Part shown: piece by piece, positions 1-6,024 of the stretch
Layout of the letters: each line of letters starts with the position of its first letter
How positions within the stretch are numbered: the stretch's first letter is position 1
Virus record (IMG/VR): IMGVR_UViG_3300032267_000912
Span: 1 to 21,854 of that record
DNA length: 21,854 nt
Source: a virus
Strand: one strand, 5' to 3'
Notes under the pieces: model-generated
Seen by the model: only the letters and a program-made list of their open reading frames with translations
Database searches by the model: none
What the model was told of the DNA's origin: nothing
Made by a program: the position numbers and the translations under genes

Positions 1-396
1 GTCAAATAGTTTTTCAGGCACTTCTGGCAGATTGGATATGTATTTAGCCTCCACCGAAAACCCGACTCCTGTACCGCAGAGCAATATGAACATTGCCTCA
101 TCAAACGATTTGGGGTCATCCACTGGGAGATACGAGCAATTATAGACACAGGTGTTATCACGATCGGCACTCTTTCCTGCCGTCATCATGGCGCGCATGG
201 ACGGCATCAAATCTAGGTTATGGATAGCATCAAAAATTTCATTTCGTAATTCTGTCTTATCTTTTATCGCCGGTGTTCTAGTAAAAATATAATCTACGTA
301 GCGATCTACTGTCTCGGCCCAGGTCTCTCGGCGTTGCTTGTCATCTTGAAAGCGGGCGTATCTACTGGCGGCAATGTATTCTTGGTACTGATCCAT
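1..396 (-). CDS. nrdJ: Adenosylcobalamin-dependent (class II) ribonucleotide reductase, N-terminal part; runs off the window
   Basis: The first 132 residues are present and the rest lies beyond position 1. The segment DNTCVYNCSYLPVDD, followed by EAMFILLCGTGVGFSVE, is the N-terminal signature of B12-dependent ribonucleoside-triphosphate reductases: an NCS cysteine, then the glycine-rich GTGVGFSV substrate loop. The enzyme would make deoxynucleotides in the cytoplasm for phage DNA synthesis. The ATG at 394-396 is preceded on the minus strand by a GAGAA-type ribosome site. The gene lies downstream of the DUF2815 gene but behind a strong terminator hairpin (432-460), so it is probably expressed by read-through or is attenuated. 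Residues RAMMTAGKSADRDN also fit the family. An anaerobic class III enzyme is unlikely because no ATP-cone precedes the motif. Confidence 0.85.
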   Translation of the reverse strand, partial: MDQYQEYIAASRYARFQDDKQRRETWAETVDRYVDYIFTRTPAIKDKTELRNEIFDAIHNLDLMPSMRAMMTAGKSADRDNTCVYNCSYLPVDDPKSFDEAMFILLCGTGVGFSVEAKYISNLPEVPEKLFD

Positions 397-426
397 TTAT
401 TGTTCTCTATGTTATATGGGTTGATG

Positions 427-460
427 AAAAAGGGAGGCCGCAGTTTCTACGGACACTCCC
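427..460 (-). terminator. Rho-independent terminator between DUF2815 and ribonucleotide reductase
   Basis: On the minus strand a two-part hairpin forms. GGGAG pairs with CTCCC, and inside it CCGTAG pairs with CTGCGG around an AAA loop. A run of five T follows directly. It lies 18 bases past the DUF2815 stop and should end or attenuate that transcript before the reductase gene. Confidence 0.8.
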
Positions 461-477
461 TTGCACTACTATACTAC

Positions 478-999
478 TTAAACTGCGAAGTCGGCTGCTG
501 CTGTTGTGCTGCCACCTAACTTCTCGCCGTCCTCTAACTTCTGGACGTTGTTCAAGCCACATGCGATGCCTTTAGAACCCTGAGCATTGTATGGGTAGAA
601 CGTGATTGATGCGCGACCATAGCACCCGCTATAAAACTCGCTGCTGTCAATGATCGGGTTCAAGTCGGCGTCAACAACGCCAGGCTTTTGTGCCGAGTTT
701 GCATTGATAAAGTAGCTGTTAGCGTACGCTGGGTCGTCCTTCTCTGCGTCACCATCACGCAGGCCCCCCTTTAAGTTCTTGGGTACCGCGCCACCGAAGT
801 ATGCAGACGCCGCGGCCTTGGTCTCTTCAAATGCTTTCTGGAGACGTGCGATGGTGTCCTTGTCAGACTTGGGGATGATGATTGATACGGAGTACTTCGG
901 TGTGCCACCCTCGATTGAGGAGGCGGGTTGGAATACGTTCGCATACGAGAAACGAACTTTACCGGTTACAACTTTTACTTTAGTAGTGGCTTGAGCCAT
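478..999 (-). CDS. DUF2815 family protein, putative single-stranded DNA-binding protein
   Basis: 173 residues. The order VVTGKVRFSYANVFQP, then YSVSIIIPKSDKDT, then the C-terminal YSGCYGRASITFYPYN and GIACGLNNVQKLEDGE, is typical of the DUF2815 family. That family occurs in phage replication modules next to DUF2800 and is thought to be an OB-fold single-strand binding protein; this role is family knowledge, not proven here. AAGGA sits seven bases before the ATG. It is the first gene after the 12-bp motif at 1067-1078, which is 67 bases upstream, and the leader between them contains a 7-bp hairpin. A terminator follows the gene, so it may be a single-gene transcript. Confidence 0.8.
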   Translation of the reverse strand: MAQATTKVKVVTGKVRFSYANVFQPASSIEGGTPKYSVSIIIPKSDKDTIARLQKAFEETKAAASAYFGGAVPKNLKGGLRDGDAEKDDPAYANSYFINANSAQKPGVVDADLNPIIDSSEFYSGCYGRASITFYPYNAQGSKGIACGLNNVQKLEDGEKLGGSTTAAADFAV

Positions 1000-1020
1000 T
1001 TTGATTCCTTTATAACTGTA

Positions 1021-1047
1021 GAACTGGACTTCAATAGGGGCCAGTTC
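1021..1047 (-). promoter_or_regulatory. Leader hairpin upstream of the DUF2815 gene
   Basis: GAACTGG and CCAGTTC form a perfect 7-bp stem around a 13-base loop. It sits between the 12-bp promoter-like motif and the ribosome site of the DUF2815 gene. It could stabilise the 5' end of the mRNA or modulate translation. No T-run follows, so it is not a terminator. Confidence 0.45.
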
Positions 1048-1066
1048 GTCTACCCTCTGCTAAATA

Positions 1067-1078
1067 TACTAATGCAAA
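1067..1078 (-). promoter_or_regulatory. TTTGCATTAGTA promoter-like motif, copy 1 (before DUF2815)
   Basis: Exact 12-bp match on the minus strand, one of six in the window. GTGAAA lies 16 bases upstream (1095-1100 on the plus strand as TTTCAC). The same spacing is found at copy 5. The motif overlaps the end of no gene and is just beyond the stop of the 48-residue gene. Confidence 0.65.
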
Positions 1079-1079
1079 C

Positions 1080-1226
1080 TTATTCACTTATATTTTTCAC
1101 AATACGATAATCCCAATATTCCAAGCGTCTTCTGTAATAATCCGCAAGTGTTTGTTCTTGAGACATTTGTATTTTTGACAGCTCTTCTTGTGATAACTTC
1201 TCTTCATGCGTCGTAGAATATTCCAT
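1080..1226 (-). CDS. Small hypothetical protein, 48 residues
   Basis: Not a recognised family. The product is charged and rich in E, Q, R and Y, with an acidic N-terminal half and a YYRRRLEYWDYRIVKN tail, and is probably helical. The ATG overlaps the end of the preceding gene in another frame by 23 bases and has GGAG five bases upstream. The stop codon abuts motif copy 1, so this is likely the last gene of the unit that starts at 2736. Support comes from the good ribosome site and a composition like its neighbours. Confidence 0.6.
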   Translation of the reverse strand: MEYSTTHEEKLSQEELSKIQMSQEQTLADYYRRRLEYWDYRIVKNISE

Positions 1227-1461
1227 GTTTCTCCATCGCTTTCTTCATTGCCATTGCTTGAATAAAATCAATTAAGTACTCTGGTTCGTGTAGCATCTCG
1301 GGATCTTCTGCCACCACATCAAATATGTTGCCGATTGAGTCGCGGAGCATATTGACCTCATGCCGAAGACCACGCCCAGATAATCCATCAAAATCTTTAA
1401 TGTATTTATCAATCATTAGGTCCGGTATATCAAACTCCGCACCGTAAAATTTTTCCTTCAT
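1204..1461 (-). CDS. Hypothetical phage protein, 85 residues
   Basis: Starts MKEKFYGAEFDIPDLMIDKYIKD and ends MAMKKAMEKHGIFYDA. I placed the start at the ATG at 1459-1461 because the longer reading to 1512 would overlap the C-terminus of the small membrane protein (1463-1606) in a different frame, whose stop lies one base before this ATG. No known domain is recognised. It is predicted helical and acidic, and part of the DUF2800 transcription unit. Confidence 0.65.
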   Translation of the reverse strand: MKEKFYGAEFDIPDLMIDKYIKDFDGLSGRGLRHEVNMLRDSIGNIFDVVAEDPEMLHEPEYLIDFIQAMAMKKAMEKHGIFYDA

Positions 1462-1462
1462 A

Positions 1463-1606
1463 TTATTTTGCGACCAGTACGAGCCCCACGTTGCCAATTG
1501 CGTAACCAACAAACATGATGCCAGTACCTACGCCGCCCTTCATAAATTGATCAATCGCCACGATAAAATACACGCAGCCCATCGCCGCTATTAGCCAGGT
1601 ACTCAT
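1463..1606 (-). CDS. Small two-span membrane protein, 47 residues
   Basis: Begins MSTWLIAAMGCVYFIVAID. A first hydrophobic stretch (about residues 4-18) and a second (about 28-45, GTGIMFVGYAIGNVGLVLV) flank a short QFMKGG turn, so a helical hairpin in the inner membrane is likely. Its ATG overlaps the TGA of the DUF2800 gene as ATGA, which argues for translational coupling. No holin or other family can be assigned from sequence alone. Confidence 0.65.
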   Translation of the reverse strand: MSTWLIAAMGCVYFIVAIDQFMKGGVGTGIMFVGYAIGNVGLVLVAK

Positions 1607-2736
1607 TTAAAGTCCTCCGTTGCAGTCTCTTGGACGCGGACCAGTTTGGGTGAACCCTCTGGTCGCTGGACTAACTCACCTAACCACGCCACAACTTGGC
1701 CCTTTGGTCTTAGCTTTTCTAGTGTCGCAATTGACTTGAGCTTTGGTGACTCCCAGAGCTGTTCCTCTGGCACGCCCTTTTCTTTTAGTACCTCAACCGC
1801 TAGCATTTGATCGGTGATCTTACGATGCGTTACCGTGGTCGATAACTTAAAACCAGTGGGCAGTTTGTTTTCGTTGACTGCCTTCTCGAGTGCGTACTCT
1901 TCAACGTCCGCCACCCAGGTCCGTAGATCCTGTGCCTTGGCCAGCACGTTGGCTAGTTCTTCCTCGTCTAAAAGGGGCGGCGCTCTAAACTCCTGTTTAG
2001 CGAGCTCTGTATTGAAATCAGAACGCGCTCTGCATTGCGCTTTTGCGCGACAGAACTGACAATGATCGCCGGGAATAAATTCGCCGGATCCGCTCCATGC
2101 TTTTTTTGCTTTAGGTTTGACAAAATAATTGGCCCAGTCTATGAGTTTATTAACGGTGGTGCCGTCAGTACTGATACTGTCCAGGCGAGGCTGGTGGATC
2201 GTGTAGGATACCTCTTTGATGTCCGGATACTCTTCTTTAAACTTGGAATAAGCACCCAGCGCATATAGTCGTAGCTGGGTGTTATCGATCGCGGAGACAG
2301 GCACGCCTTTTCCAAACTTAAGGTCGATGACGCGAATGGTGTGCTTAGAAAGTATAACCACATCGGCCGTGCCAAATCCATCAGGCACCCAGTCAGAGAA
2401 GTCCACACGTTGCTCAAAGAGCGGGGTATCACCCTCACCGATCTGGCTACGCACATATAGAACGTAATTATCGACGTTAGCCTCGAAATCGTCGTTGTAG
2501 TAGGGTGTGCTTTTAACTGCGTTGTATTCTGTTTCATATTCCTCGGTTCCAATTTGTTGAAAATGTTGGCGGAGCTTTATCTCAGCTAGTGTGTGGGCAG
2601 TGGTGCCCTCCTGGCTAAAATCAAACGCATCTGAATTTTTCTTTGGTTCGGGGAGTGTTGCCTCTAGTCTGGCGCTTGGCGTACATGTTAGCCATCGTTT
2701 AGACCCGGAGGCAGATAAAAGAGCGTGTGCGGTCAT
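1603..2736 (-). CDS. DUF2800 family PD-(D/E)XK nuclease with probable Fe-S cluster
   Basis: 377 residues. The RecB/AddB-like nuclease pattern is visible: EGTTAH near residues 43-48, GTADVVIL with D125, IDLKFGKG with D138-x-K140, and QLRLYALG near 154-161. Cys18 together with C226-x2-C229-x5-C235 matches the four-cysteine iron-sulfur arrangement of AddB/Cas4-type nucleases. It would process DNA ends during phage replication or recombination, alongside DUF2815. It is the first gene after motif copy 2, which lies 32 bases upstream, and an upstream terminator isolates it from the preceding unit. The next gene overlaps its stop as ATGA. Confidence 0.85.
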   Translation of the reverse strand: MTAHALLSASGSKRWLTCTPSARLEATLPEPKKNSDAFDFSQEGTTAHTLAEIKLRQHFQQIGTEEYETEYNAVKSTPYYNDDFEANVDNYVLYVRSQIGEGDTPLFEQRVDFSDWVPDGFGTADVVILSKHTIRVIDLKFGKGVPVSAIDNTQLRLYALGAYSKFKEEYPDIKEVSYTIHQPRLDSISTDGTTVNKLIDWANYFVKPKAKKAWSGSGEFIPGDHCQFCRAKAQCRARSDFNTELAKQEFRAPPLLDEEELANVLAKAQDLRTWVADVEEYALEKAVNENKLPTGFKLSTTVTHRKITDQMLAVEVLKEKGVPEEQLWESPKLKSIATLEKLRPKGQVVAWLGELVQRPEGSPKLVRVQETATEDFK

Positions 2737-2768
2737 CTTATTCTTTCAATTCAGTTTAGTCGTACATA

Positions 2769-2780
2769 TACTAATGCAAA
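2769..2780 (-). promoter_or_regulatory. TTTGCATTAGTA promoter-like motif, copy 2 (before DUF2800)
   Basis: Exact minus-strand match placed between a terminator hairpin (2784-2803) and the DUF2800 start codon, 32 bases upstream. Terminator followed at once by this motif is what a unit boundary with a fresh promoter should look like. Confidence 0.7.
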
Positions 2781-2783
2781 AAT

Positions 2784-2803
2784 AAAGGCCCCGTAGGGCC
2801 TTT
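2784..2803 (-). terminator. Hairpin terminator, potentially bidirectional
   Basis: AAAGGCCC and GGGCCTTT pair around a 4-base loop. On the minus strand the hairpin is followed by ATTTTT, and on the plus strand by TTTTTT. It lies 28 bases past the stop of the small-terminase-like gene and separates that unit from DUF2800. Confidence 0.8.
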
Positions 2804-2831
2804 TTTGGTCAAAACTGGAACTTTATTTTTC

Positions 2832-3221
2832 TTAGGACTTTAGGGCGGAAATCAAATCTGCTATCTCTTTATTAAAGTCGATCTTTGCCTCGATCTTTGC
2901 CTCTATTTTAGTGTCCCGCGTCTCTCGGTAGTCCTGCTGGAACTGGCCACGTAAGGCAATCTCGGCCAGCCGGCTGTTGTATGCCTTGTTGTCGACGTTT
3001 GCCAGTAGCTCGCGCTCCCAGTACGCCTGTGCGTGGACCAGGGATAGGTCCAGGGCCTCGGCAAACTCTGGGTACTTCTTCTTCCAGGTCTCCGCGGTGC
3101 CCTTTGAAATGCTCAGGTCGGACCAGATCATCTTTTGGGACGCGCCCAGCTTACCCAGCTCGATCATGCGATCGCACATAGCCGGATCGTATTTAGACGG
3201 GTTTGCTTTTTTAGTTGCCAT
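2832..3221 (-). CDS. Putative terminase small subunit-like DNA-binding protein
   Basis: 129 residues. The N-terminal region (YDPAMCDRMIELGKLGASQKMIWSDLSISKGTAETW, shown here in overlapping pieces) reads as a helix-turn-helix of the kind found in phage small terminases: CDRMIELGKLGAS, then SISKGTAETWKKKYPEFAEAL. A middle helix AYWERELLANVDNKAYNSRL follows, and the C-terminus carries a short KIEAK repeat. Small terminases recognise viral DNA for packaging. The large subunit is not seen next to it, so this is a probable rather than certain call. Its ATG overlaps the previous stop as TAATG, and a terminator follows. Confidence 0.5.
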   Translation of the reverse strand: MATKKANPSKYDPAMCDRMIELGKLGASQKMIWSDLSISKGTAETWKKKYPEFAEALDLSLVHAQAYWERELLANVDNKAYNSRLAEIALRGQFQQDYRETRDTKIEAKIEAKIDFNKEIADLISALKS

Positions 3222-3370
3222 TATTTTTTAGCTGTCTTTGCAGAATCTTTAAATGCCTTGGATGTGGGCGCGCCGGGGTCACCAGGCTTGCGCATCTTCT
3301 CACCGGATCCTTGCTTGATACGTTCACGCTTTTTTTGGATGTTGGCATAGAGGCCAGGTTTAGCTGCCAT
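3221..3370 (-). CDS. Small basic phage protein, 49 residues
   Basis: Starts MAAKPGLYANIQKKRERIKQ and ends SKAFKDSAKTAKK. Short proteins beginning MAAKPGLYANI are common in aquatic phage genomes, but I know of no assigned function. It is strongly basic and probably disordered, with a GSGEKMRKPGDPGAPT segment. Stop and start overlaps of one base (TAATG) at both ends place it in a tight cassette with the small-terminase-like gene and two other lysine/glycine-rich genes, which suggests a virion or packaging role (inference). Confidence 0.7.
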   Translation of the reverse strand: MAAKPGLYANIQKKRERIKQGSGEKMRKPGDPGAPTSKAFKDSAKTAKK

Positions 3371-3852
3371 TATTTTTTCCTTTTTGTGATTTTTCCGCCG
3401 CGTTTAAAAAGTGGTTTTTTCAACAGTCCGGTTTTTGGAATTTCTCCGGCGGCACTCCCACTACCTGTTGATCTACCGCTACGTTGTTGATCTCGAAGTG
3501 CTTGTTCACGTAGTTGCTCACGAGTAAAATCTGATTTACCTGTTAAATCTTTGCTAATTGGTTGTCTTTGTTCCGCAGGATATGGATTTTGCACTTCACC
3601 CGCTTTAACTCGATTAAGATAGTTTTCCATTCTTTGTGATTGGTCGGGCATAGCAGAACTACCAGTGCCAACTTTAGATGAGCCAGGTGTGTTGGCGTAA
3701 TCACTTAACCGACGAGCATCGGCTTTGTCAATTCTCCCCTCTGCTATACCTTTTTGAACTAACGGGTGATAATCAGATGCGATACCACCGCCATTCATTC
3801 TTTTTACAGAACCGCCGGCTTTCATTTTGGGGAGAGTTTTAAAACCCTTCAT
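3370..3852 (-). CDS. Lysine/glycine-rich hypothetical protein, 160 residues
   Basis: The N-terminus MKGFKTLPKMKAGGSVKRMNGGG resembles the start of the adjacent gene in the pattern M-x-GFK-x-x-PKM-x-x-GG-x-VK. The middle is polar (SDYANTPGSSKVGTGSS, then REQLREQALRDQQRSGRSTG) and the end is basic (FKRGGKITKRKK). No enzyme motif is visible and it looks largely disordered. The gene is joined to both neighbours by TAATG overlaps. A minor virion or packaging-associated protein is possible but unproven. Confidence 0.7.
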   Translation of the reverse strand: MKGFKTLPKMKAGGSVKRMNGGGIASDYHPLVQKGIAEGRIDKADARRLSDYANTPGSSKVGTGSSAMPDQSQRMENYLNRVKAGEVQNPYPAEQRQPISKDLTGKSDFTREQLREQALRDQQRSGRSTGSGSAAGEIPKTGLLKKPLFKRGGKITKRKK

Positions 3853-4133
3853 TATTTTTTAGCCTTACCACCACGTTTTAAACCTTCTGGGCGCAGGGTT
3901 TCTTTCGATACTCCAAGAGCATTTGCCACACTTGGTGCCAATTTTTTTGATCCTGAATCTGTTGGCATTTCAACGCCGGGGCGTTTTGTTGGCTTATACG
4001 GACTCATTCCGGGATCTATATCTTCTTTTGACTTTGCCAGTTTTTTGTATGACTCCAACACAGCGCCTCCGGTGTCATATTTTTTAACTTTGCCACCAGT
4101 GTTCATTTTTGGTATTTTTTTAAATCCGTCCAT
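3852..4133 (-). CDS. Lysine/glycine-rich hypothetical protein, 93 residues
   Basis: I chose the ATG at 4131-4133 because the product then begins MDGFKKIPKMNTGGKVKK, matching the N-terminus of the next gene. A start at 4145 would add only MDFY. Neither start has a strong ribosome site, and GGA lies seven bases before the chosen one. The tail LKRGGKAKK is basic. This is the first gene of a five-gene basic cassette (4133 to 2832). Upstream lie two palindromes (4171-4184 and 4192-4202) but no 12-bp motif, so its promoter is unclear. Confidence 0.65.
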   Translation of the reverse strand: MDGFKKIPKMNTGGKVKKYDTGGAVLESYKKLAKSKEDIDPGMSPYKPTKRPGVEMPTDSGSKKLAPSVANALGVSKETLRPEGLKRGGKAKK

Positions 4134-4170
4134 ATAAAAGTCCATAGGTGAGGCACCACAGCTCTAAACA

Positions 4171-4202
4171 TAACCTATAGGTTACGAATATTGCCACTGG
4201 CA
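4171..4202. promoter_or_regulatory. Two adjacent palindromes upstream of the basic cassette
   Basis: TAACCTATAGGTTA (4171-4184) is a perfect 14-bp palindrome and TGCCACTGGCA (4192-4202) a perfect 5+1+5 palindrome. They lie 40-70 bases upstream of the first gene of the 4133-2832 cassette, where an operator would be expected. The bound protein is unknown. Confidence 0.4.
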
Positions 4203-4327
4203 CGGTTGTGAAATAGAAAATGTCTTTTGTTGTCATGTGTTTGGTGGAGTAGCACGGTACTGCCCCGTGGTCCGCTGGGTTGCATATTAGCCTTGGCCCC
4301 TCGTCGAAACTATACCTACCCCATTGT

Positions 4328-4371
4328 AAAAAAGTCGCGACTTTTTTGTAAACTGGTTAAAAAAAGTCGCA
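4328..4371 (-). terminator. Terminator region built from repeated GTCGC/poly-T palindromes
   Basis: Positions 4328-4347 form a self-complementary 20-mer (six A, GTCGCGAC, six T). A second inverted copy further right (around 4360-4371) lets GCGACTTTTTT pair with AAAAAAGTCGC over an 11-bp stem, followed on the minus strand by GACTTTTTT. Two alternative hairpins share the middle arm. It lies just past the stop of the 4379-4636 gene and should end its transcript. Confidence 0.6.
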
Positions 4372-4378
4372 ACCGATA

Positions 4379-4636
4379 CTAAAATACTGCAGTGATACGG
4401 TTAAAGCGCTTGACGCCGTCAACCAATTGCGACTCGATCGTGGTGCTGATGAACTTGTTCATCTCCACGGCGTTGTCAATGATCTCGTGCATCGTGGGGA
4501 ACTTGGGCGCGTTTTCAAGCAGTTTTTTACCTGCCTCGTCTGCCACTTCCCACGCCTTTAACTGGGCGTTGTACTGCTCGGTTAAGAACTCCTTGGAGGT
4601 CTTGAGTAAGTCGTAACGTAATTCAAATGGGTTCAT
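4379..4636 (-). CDS. Hypothetical phage protein, 85 residues
   Basis: Begins MNPFELRYDLLKTSKEFLTEQYNAQ. It is predicted all-helical and acidic/amphipathic, with a helix KAWEVADEAGKKLLEN and a second HEIIDNAVEMNKFISTTIESQL. Short MNPF-type proteins of this shape occur in aquatic phages without a known role. AGGAG lies eight bases before the ATG. It is the only gene between motif copy 3 and the 4328-4371 terminator, so it is likely a single-gene transcript with a structured leader. Confidence 0.7.
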   Translation of the reverse strand: MNPFELRYDLLKTSKEFLTEQYNAQLKAWEVADEAGKKLLENAPKFPTMHEIIDNAVEMNKFISTTIESQLVDGVKRFNRITAVF

Positions 4637-4664
4637 GTAAATCTCCTGTGTTTGTGTATGTAAA

Positions 4665-4705
4665 ATAGGACGTTCGGGTGTCTCCCGACAGCTTACTAGC
4701 CCTAT
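4665..4705 (-). promoter_or_regulatory. Leader hairpin upstream of the 85-residue gene
   Basis: ATAGG pairs with CCTAT, and inside it TCGGG pairs with CCCGA around a 5-base loop. It lies between motif copy 3 and the ribosome site. Like the leader hairpin of DUF2815 it has no T-run. Confidence 0.45.
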
Positions 4706-4708
4706 ATC

Positions 4709-4720
4709 TACTAATGCAAA
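4709..4720 (-). promoter_or_regulatory. TTTGCATTAGTA promoter-like motif, copy 3
   Basis: Exact minus-strand match, placed within three bases of the stop codon of the gene on its right (4723) and 72 bases upstream of the 4379-4636 start. Followed on the minus strand by GATATAG. Confidence 0.65.
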
Positions 4721-4722
4721 AT

Positions 4723-4935
4723 CTACTTCTTTTCCGCCCCATCCGGGTTAATTAATAGCCTGTCACGCTCTGCAGCGCGAGCCTTGGCCTCCTTAATTGA
4801 CTCATTGATGATTAGGCGGGTCACTGCCCCGGCCATTTCCTGGATCTGCTTCTCCTTGGCCGCCTCTTTGTCCGCCAGTGTCTTGTCTATATCGTTACGG
4901 ATACCGGCCCGGTCTAACAAATCTTTAAGTTTCAT
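4723..4935 (-). CDS. Hypothetical coiled-coil protein, 70 residues
   Basis: Starts MKLKDLLDRAGIRNDIDKTL. The rest is charged and helical (DKEAAKEKQIQEMAGAVTRL, then IKEAKARAAERDRLL). I start it at the ATG at 4933-4935 inside the end of the preceding gene, because the upstream extension would need a TTG start. GAGAAAG upstream is a weak ribosome site. No known family. Confidence 0.6.
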   Translation of the reverse strand: MKLKDLLDRAGIRNDIDKTLADKEAAKEKQIQEMAGAVTRLIINESIKEAKARAAERDRLLINPDGAEKK

Positions 4936-5140
4936 CTTTTTGCGCTTTCTCAACGGCCTCTAGGTTTCTTTTTGCCTGCTCAACCTGTGGACCTGCTTGG
5001 CTTTGAATGTTGTTTATAAAATAAATTGCGGTAGTGGCCGGGGTTTGCGCCGGTAAATTAAGCGCGTTTAATAATATATTAATATCTCGGACTGTCATTT
5101 CTAACGTAACACTAAAATCATCAAGTAATTCTTTGCTCAT
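4925..5140 (-). CDS. Hypothetical phage protein, 71 residues
   Basis: Reads MSKELLDDFSVTLEMTVRDINILLNALNLP, given in pieces, then TAIYFINNIQSQAGPQVEQA. Proteins with a VTL...V.D.N.ILNAL...P pattern and a C-terminal amphipathic QAGPQVEQA helix are common in aquatic phages, where they are uncharacterised. The start overlaps the previous gene's stop as ATGA. Acidic, no membrane segment. Confidence 0.7.
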   Translation of the reverse strand: MSKELLDDFSVTLEMTVRDINILLNALNLPAQTPATTAIYFINNIQSQAGPQVEQAKRNLEAVEKAQKDET

Positions 5141-5430
5141 TTTTTGCCTTTCTTTATTTTAAGCTCTACATCCACATCCGGCATATATTTAGCTAACTGC
5201 ACAAAGTGGCCGTTTCCCACCATTTGCTCAAATCCATCCCACAGCCTTTGATTTTGAAGTTTTGCGGCGTATTTAATTCCACTGATGTAGTTATACACAT
5301 CGTCCTCCGACATATGCTCGGCCTTGTCTAAGTACTGCCGTAAGAACTCGTCTAGGTAGTCCTCAACTTGAGCGCATTTCATGATGTCTTGCTCCAGGTC
5401 AAATCGATCGTACTCGCTCCATAGATTCAT
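5137..5430 (-). CDS. Hypothetical protein, 97 residues
   Basis: Begins MNLWSEYDRFDLEQDIMKCA. It is acidic and helical, with several aromatics (YLDEFLRQYLDKAEHMSED, then VYNYISGIKYAAKLQNQRLW) and a basic tail KIKKGKK. No motif is recognised. ATGA overlaps at both ends place it firmly in the operon. Confidence 0.7.
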   Translation of the reverse strand: MNLWSEYDRFDLEQDIMKCAQVEDYLDEFLRQYLDKAEHMSEDDVYNYISGIKYAAKLQNQRLWDGFEQMVGNGHFVQLAKYMPDVDVELKIKKGKK

Positions 5431-5669
5431 TTCTTTTTCTTCCGTTTCTTTTTGTCAAAGTCATATACATACCATGCACCAACAACTTCAATGCTTTCGA
5501 GCACGCGCTCAAACTGCTCTAAATCTTCTTGTTCAAAGTCTTGTAGTTTCTTCTTAGACTTTAGAACCTTTATATTGTCTTTCAGCGAGTGATACGTATC
5601 TAGTAGGTGTGCCTCCATAATTGCGTCGGCTGTATCCCAATCTACTGTAATGGTTAATCCTTGGATCAT
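5427..5669 (-). CDS. Conserved phage protein of unknown function, 80 residues
   Basis: Starts MIQGLTITVDWDTADAIMEA and continues with a long charged helix (YHSLKDNIKVLKSKKKLQDF, then EDLEQFERVLESIEVV) and a poly-lysine tail. Small proteins opening with GLTITVD followed by a helical hairpin are familiar from aquatic phages, with no known role. The start at 5669 is chosen because it overlaps the TGA of the membrane protein as ATGA. A longer reading to 5747 would run through that gene. Confidence 0.7.
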   Translation of the reverse strand: MIQGLTITVDWDTADAIMEAHLLDTYHSLKDNIKVLKSKKKLQDFEQEDLEQFERVLESIEVVGAWYVYDFDKKKRKKKK

Positions 5670-5824
5670 ACTAAGTACCCCACGAGTGTTAATATGGCAC
5701 CAAATGCAATAATGTAATTGATAACTATTCGTTTCCAAGACGCGCATTCTGGTTTAAAATTATCTACCACGCTGTATGCCAGTATGCCGGTAATCATTAG
5801 CGCCACTCCAATACCTGTAATCAT
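5666..5824 (-). CDS. Small two-span membrane protein, 52 residues
   Basis: Begins MITGIGVALMITGILAYSVV (first membrane span, about residues 2-20), then the polar segment DNFKPECASWKR, then VINYIIAFGAILTLVGYLV (second span, about 33-51). It is flanked by ATGA overlaps with the DUF3310 gene before it and the 80-residue gene after it, strong support for a real gene. The function is unknown. Confidence 0.7.
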   Translation of the reverse strand: MITGIGVALMITGILAYSVVDNFKPECASWKRIVINYIIAFGAILTLVGYLV

Positions 5825-6024
5825 TTTATTCTCCGTTCAATTTCTCTGTCAATGTACCACCGTGCCTTACGTAGATCTTCAACTGCGTCATTCTTAAGGT
5901 CGGCGCGCCAAATGTATTTCACTGCGTTACCTAAACAAAAGCCCATGTGTTCGGTGATCTGTATGCACTCCACGCCACTGGGATGTGCTGTGTAGTGCTT
6001 AGGCTTGTTTACTGGATCGTTCAC
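5821..6024 (-). CDS. DUF3310 (SaV-like) protein
   Basis: 67 residues. VNKPKHYTAHPSGVECIQI, then FCLGNAVKYIWRADLKNDAV, then EDLRKARWYIDREI is the full DUF3310 pattern. The family is widespread in phage replication regions and is often labelled a nucleotide kinase-like protein, but its biochemical role is not established. The ATG lies 26 bases inside the end of the preceding gene. Confidence 0.85.
   Translation of the reverse strand: MNDPVNKPKHYTAHPSGVECIQITEHMGFCLGNAVKYIWRADLKNDAVEDLRKARWYIDREIERRIK

Noticed and set aside
700-711. TTTGCATTGATA inside the DUF2815 gene as a seventh motif copy
   Set aside because: Two mismatches in the most conserved part, it points opposite to the gene and is not followed by a gene start; likely chance.
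4171-4184. TAACCTATAGGTTA as a T7/SP6-like phage RNA polymerase promoter
   Set aside because: Only the CTATAG part resembles such promoters. It occurs once and is a perfect palindrome, so an operator is more likely.
4437-4460. CTGATGA on the plus strand near 4447 as a further hammerhead core
   Set aside because: It lies in coding sequence on the opposite strand and has no GAAA/GUC partner helices nearby.
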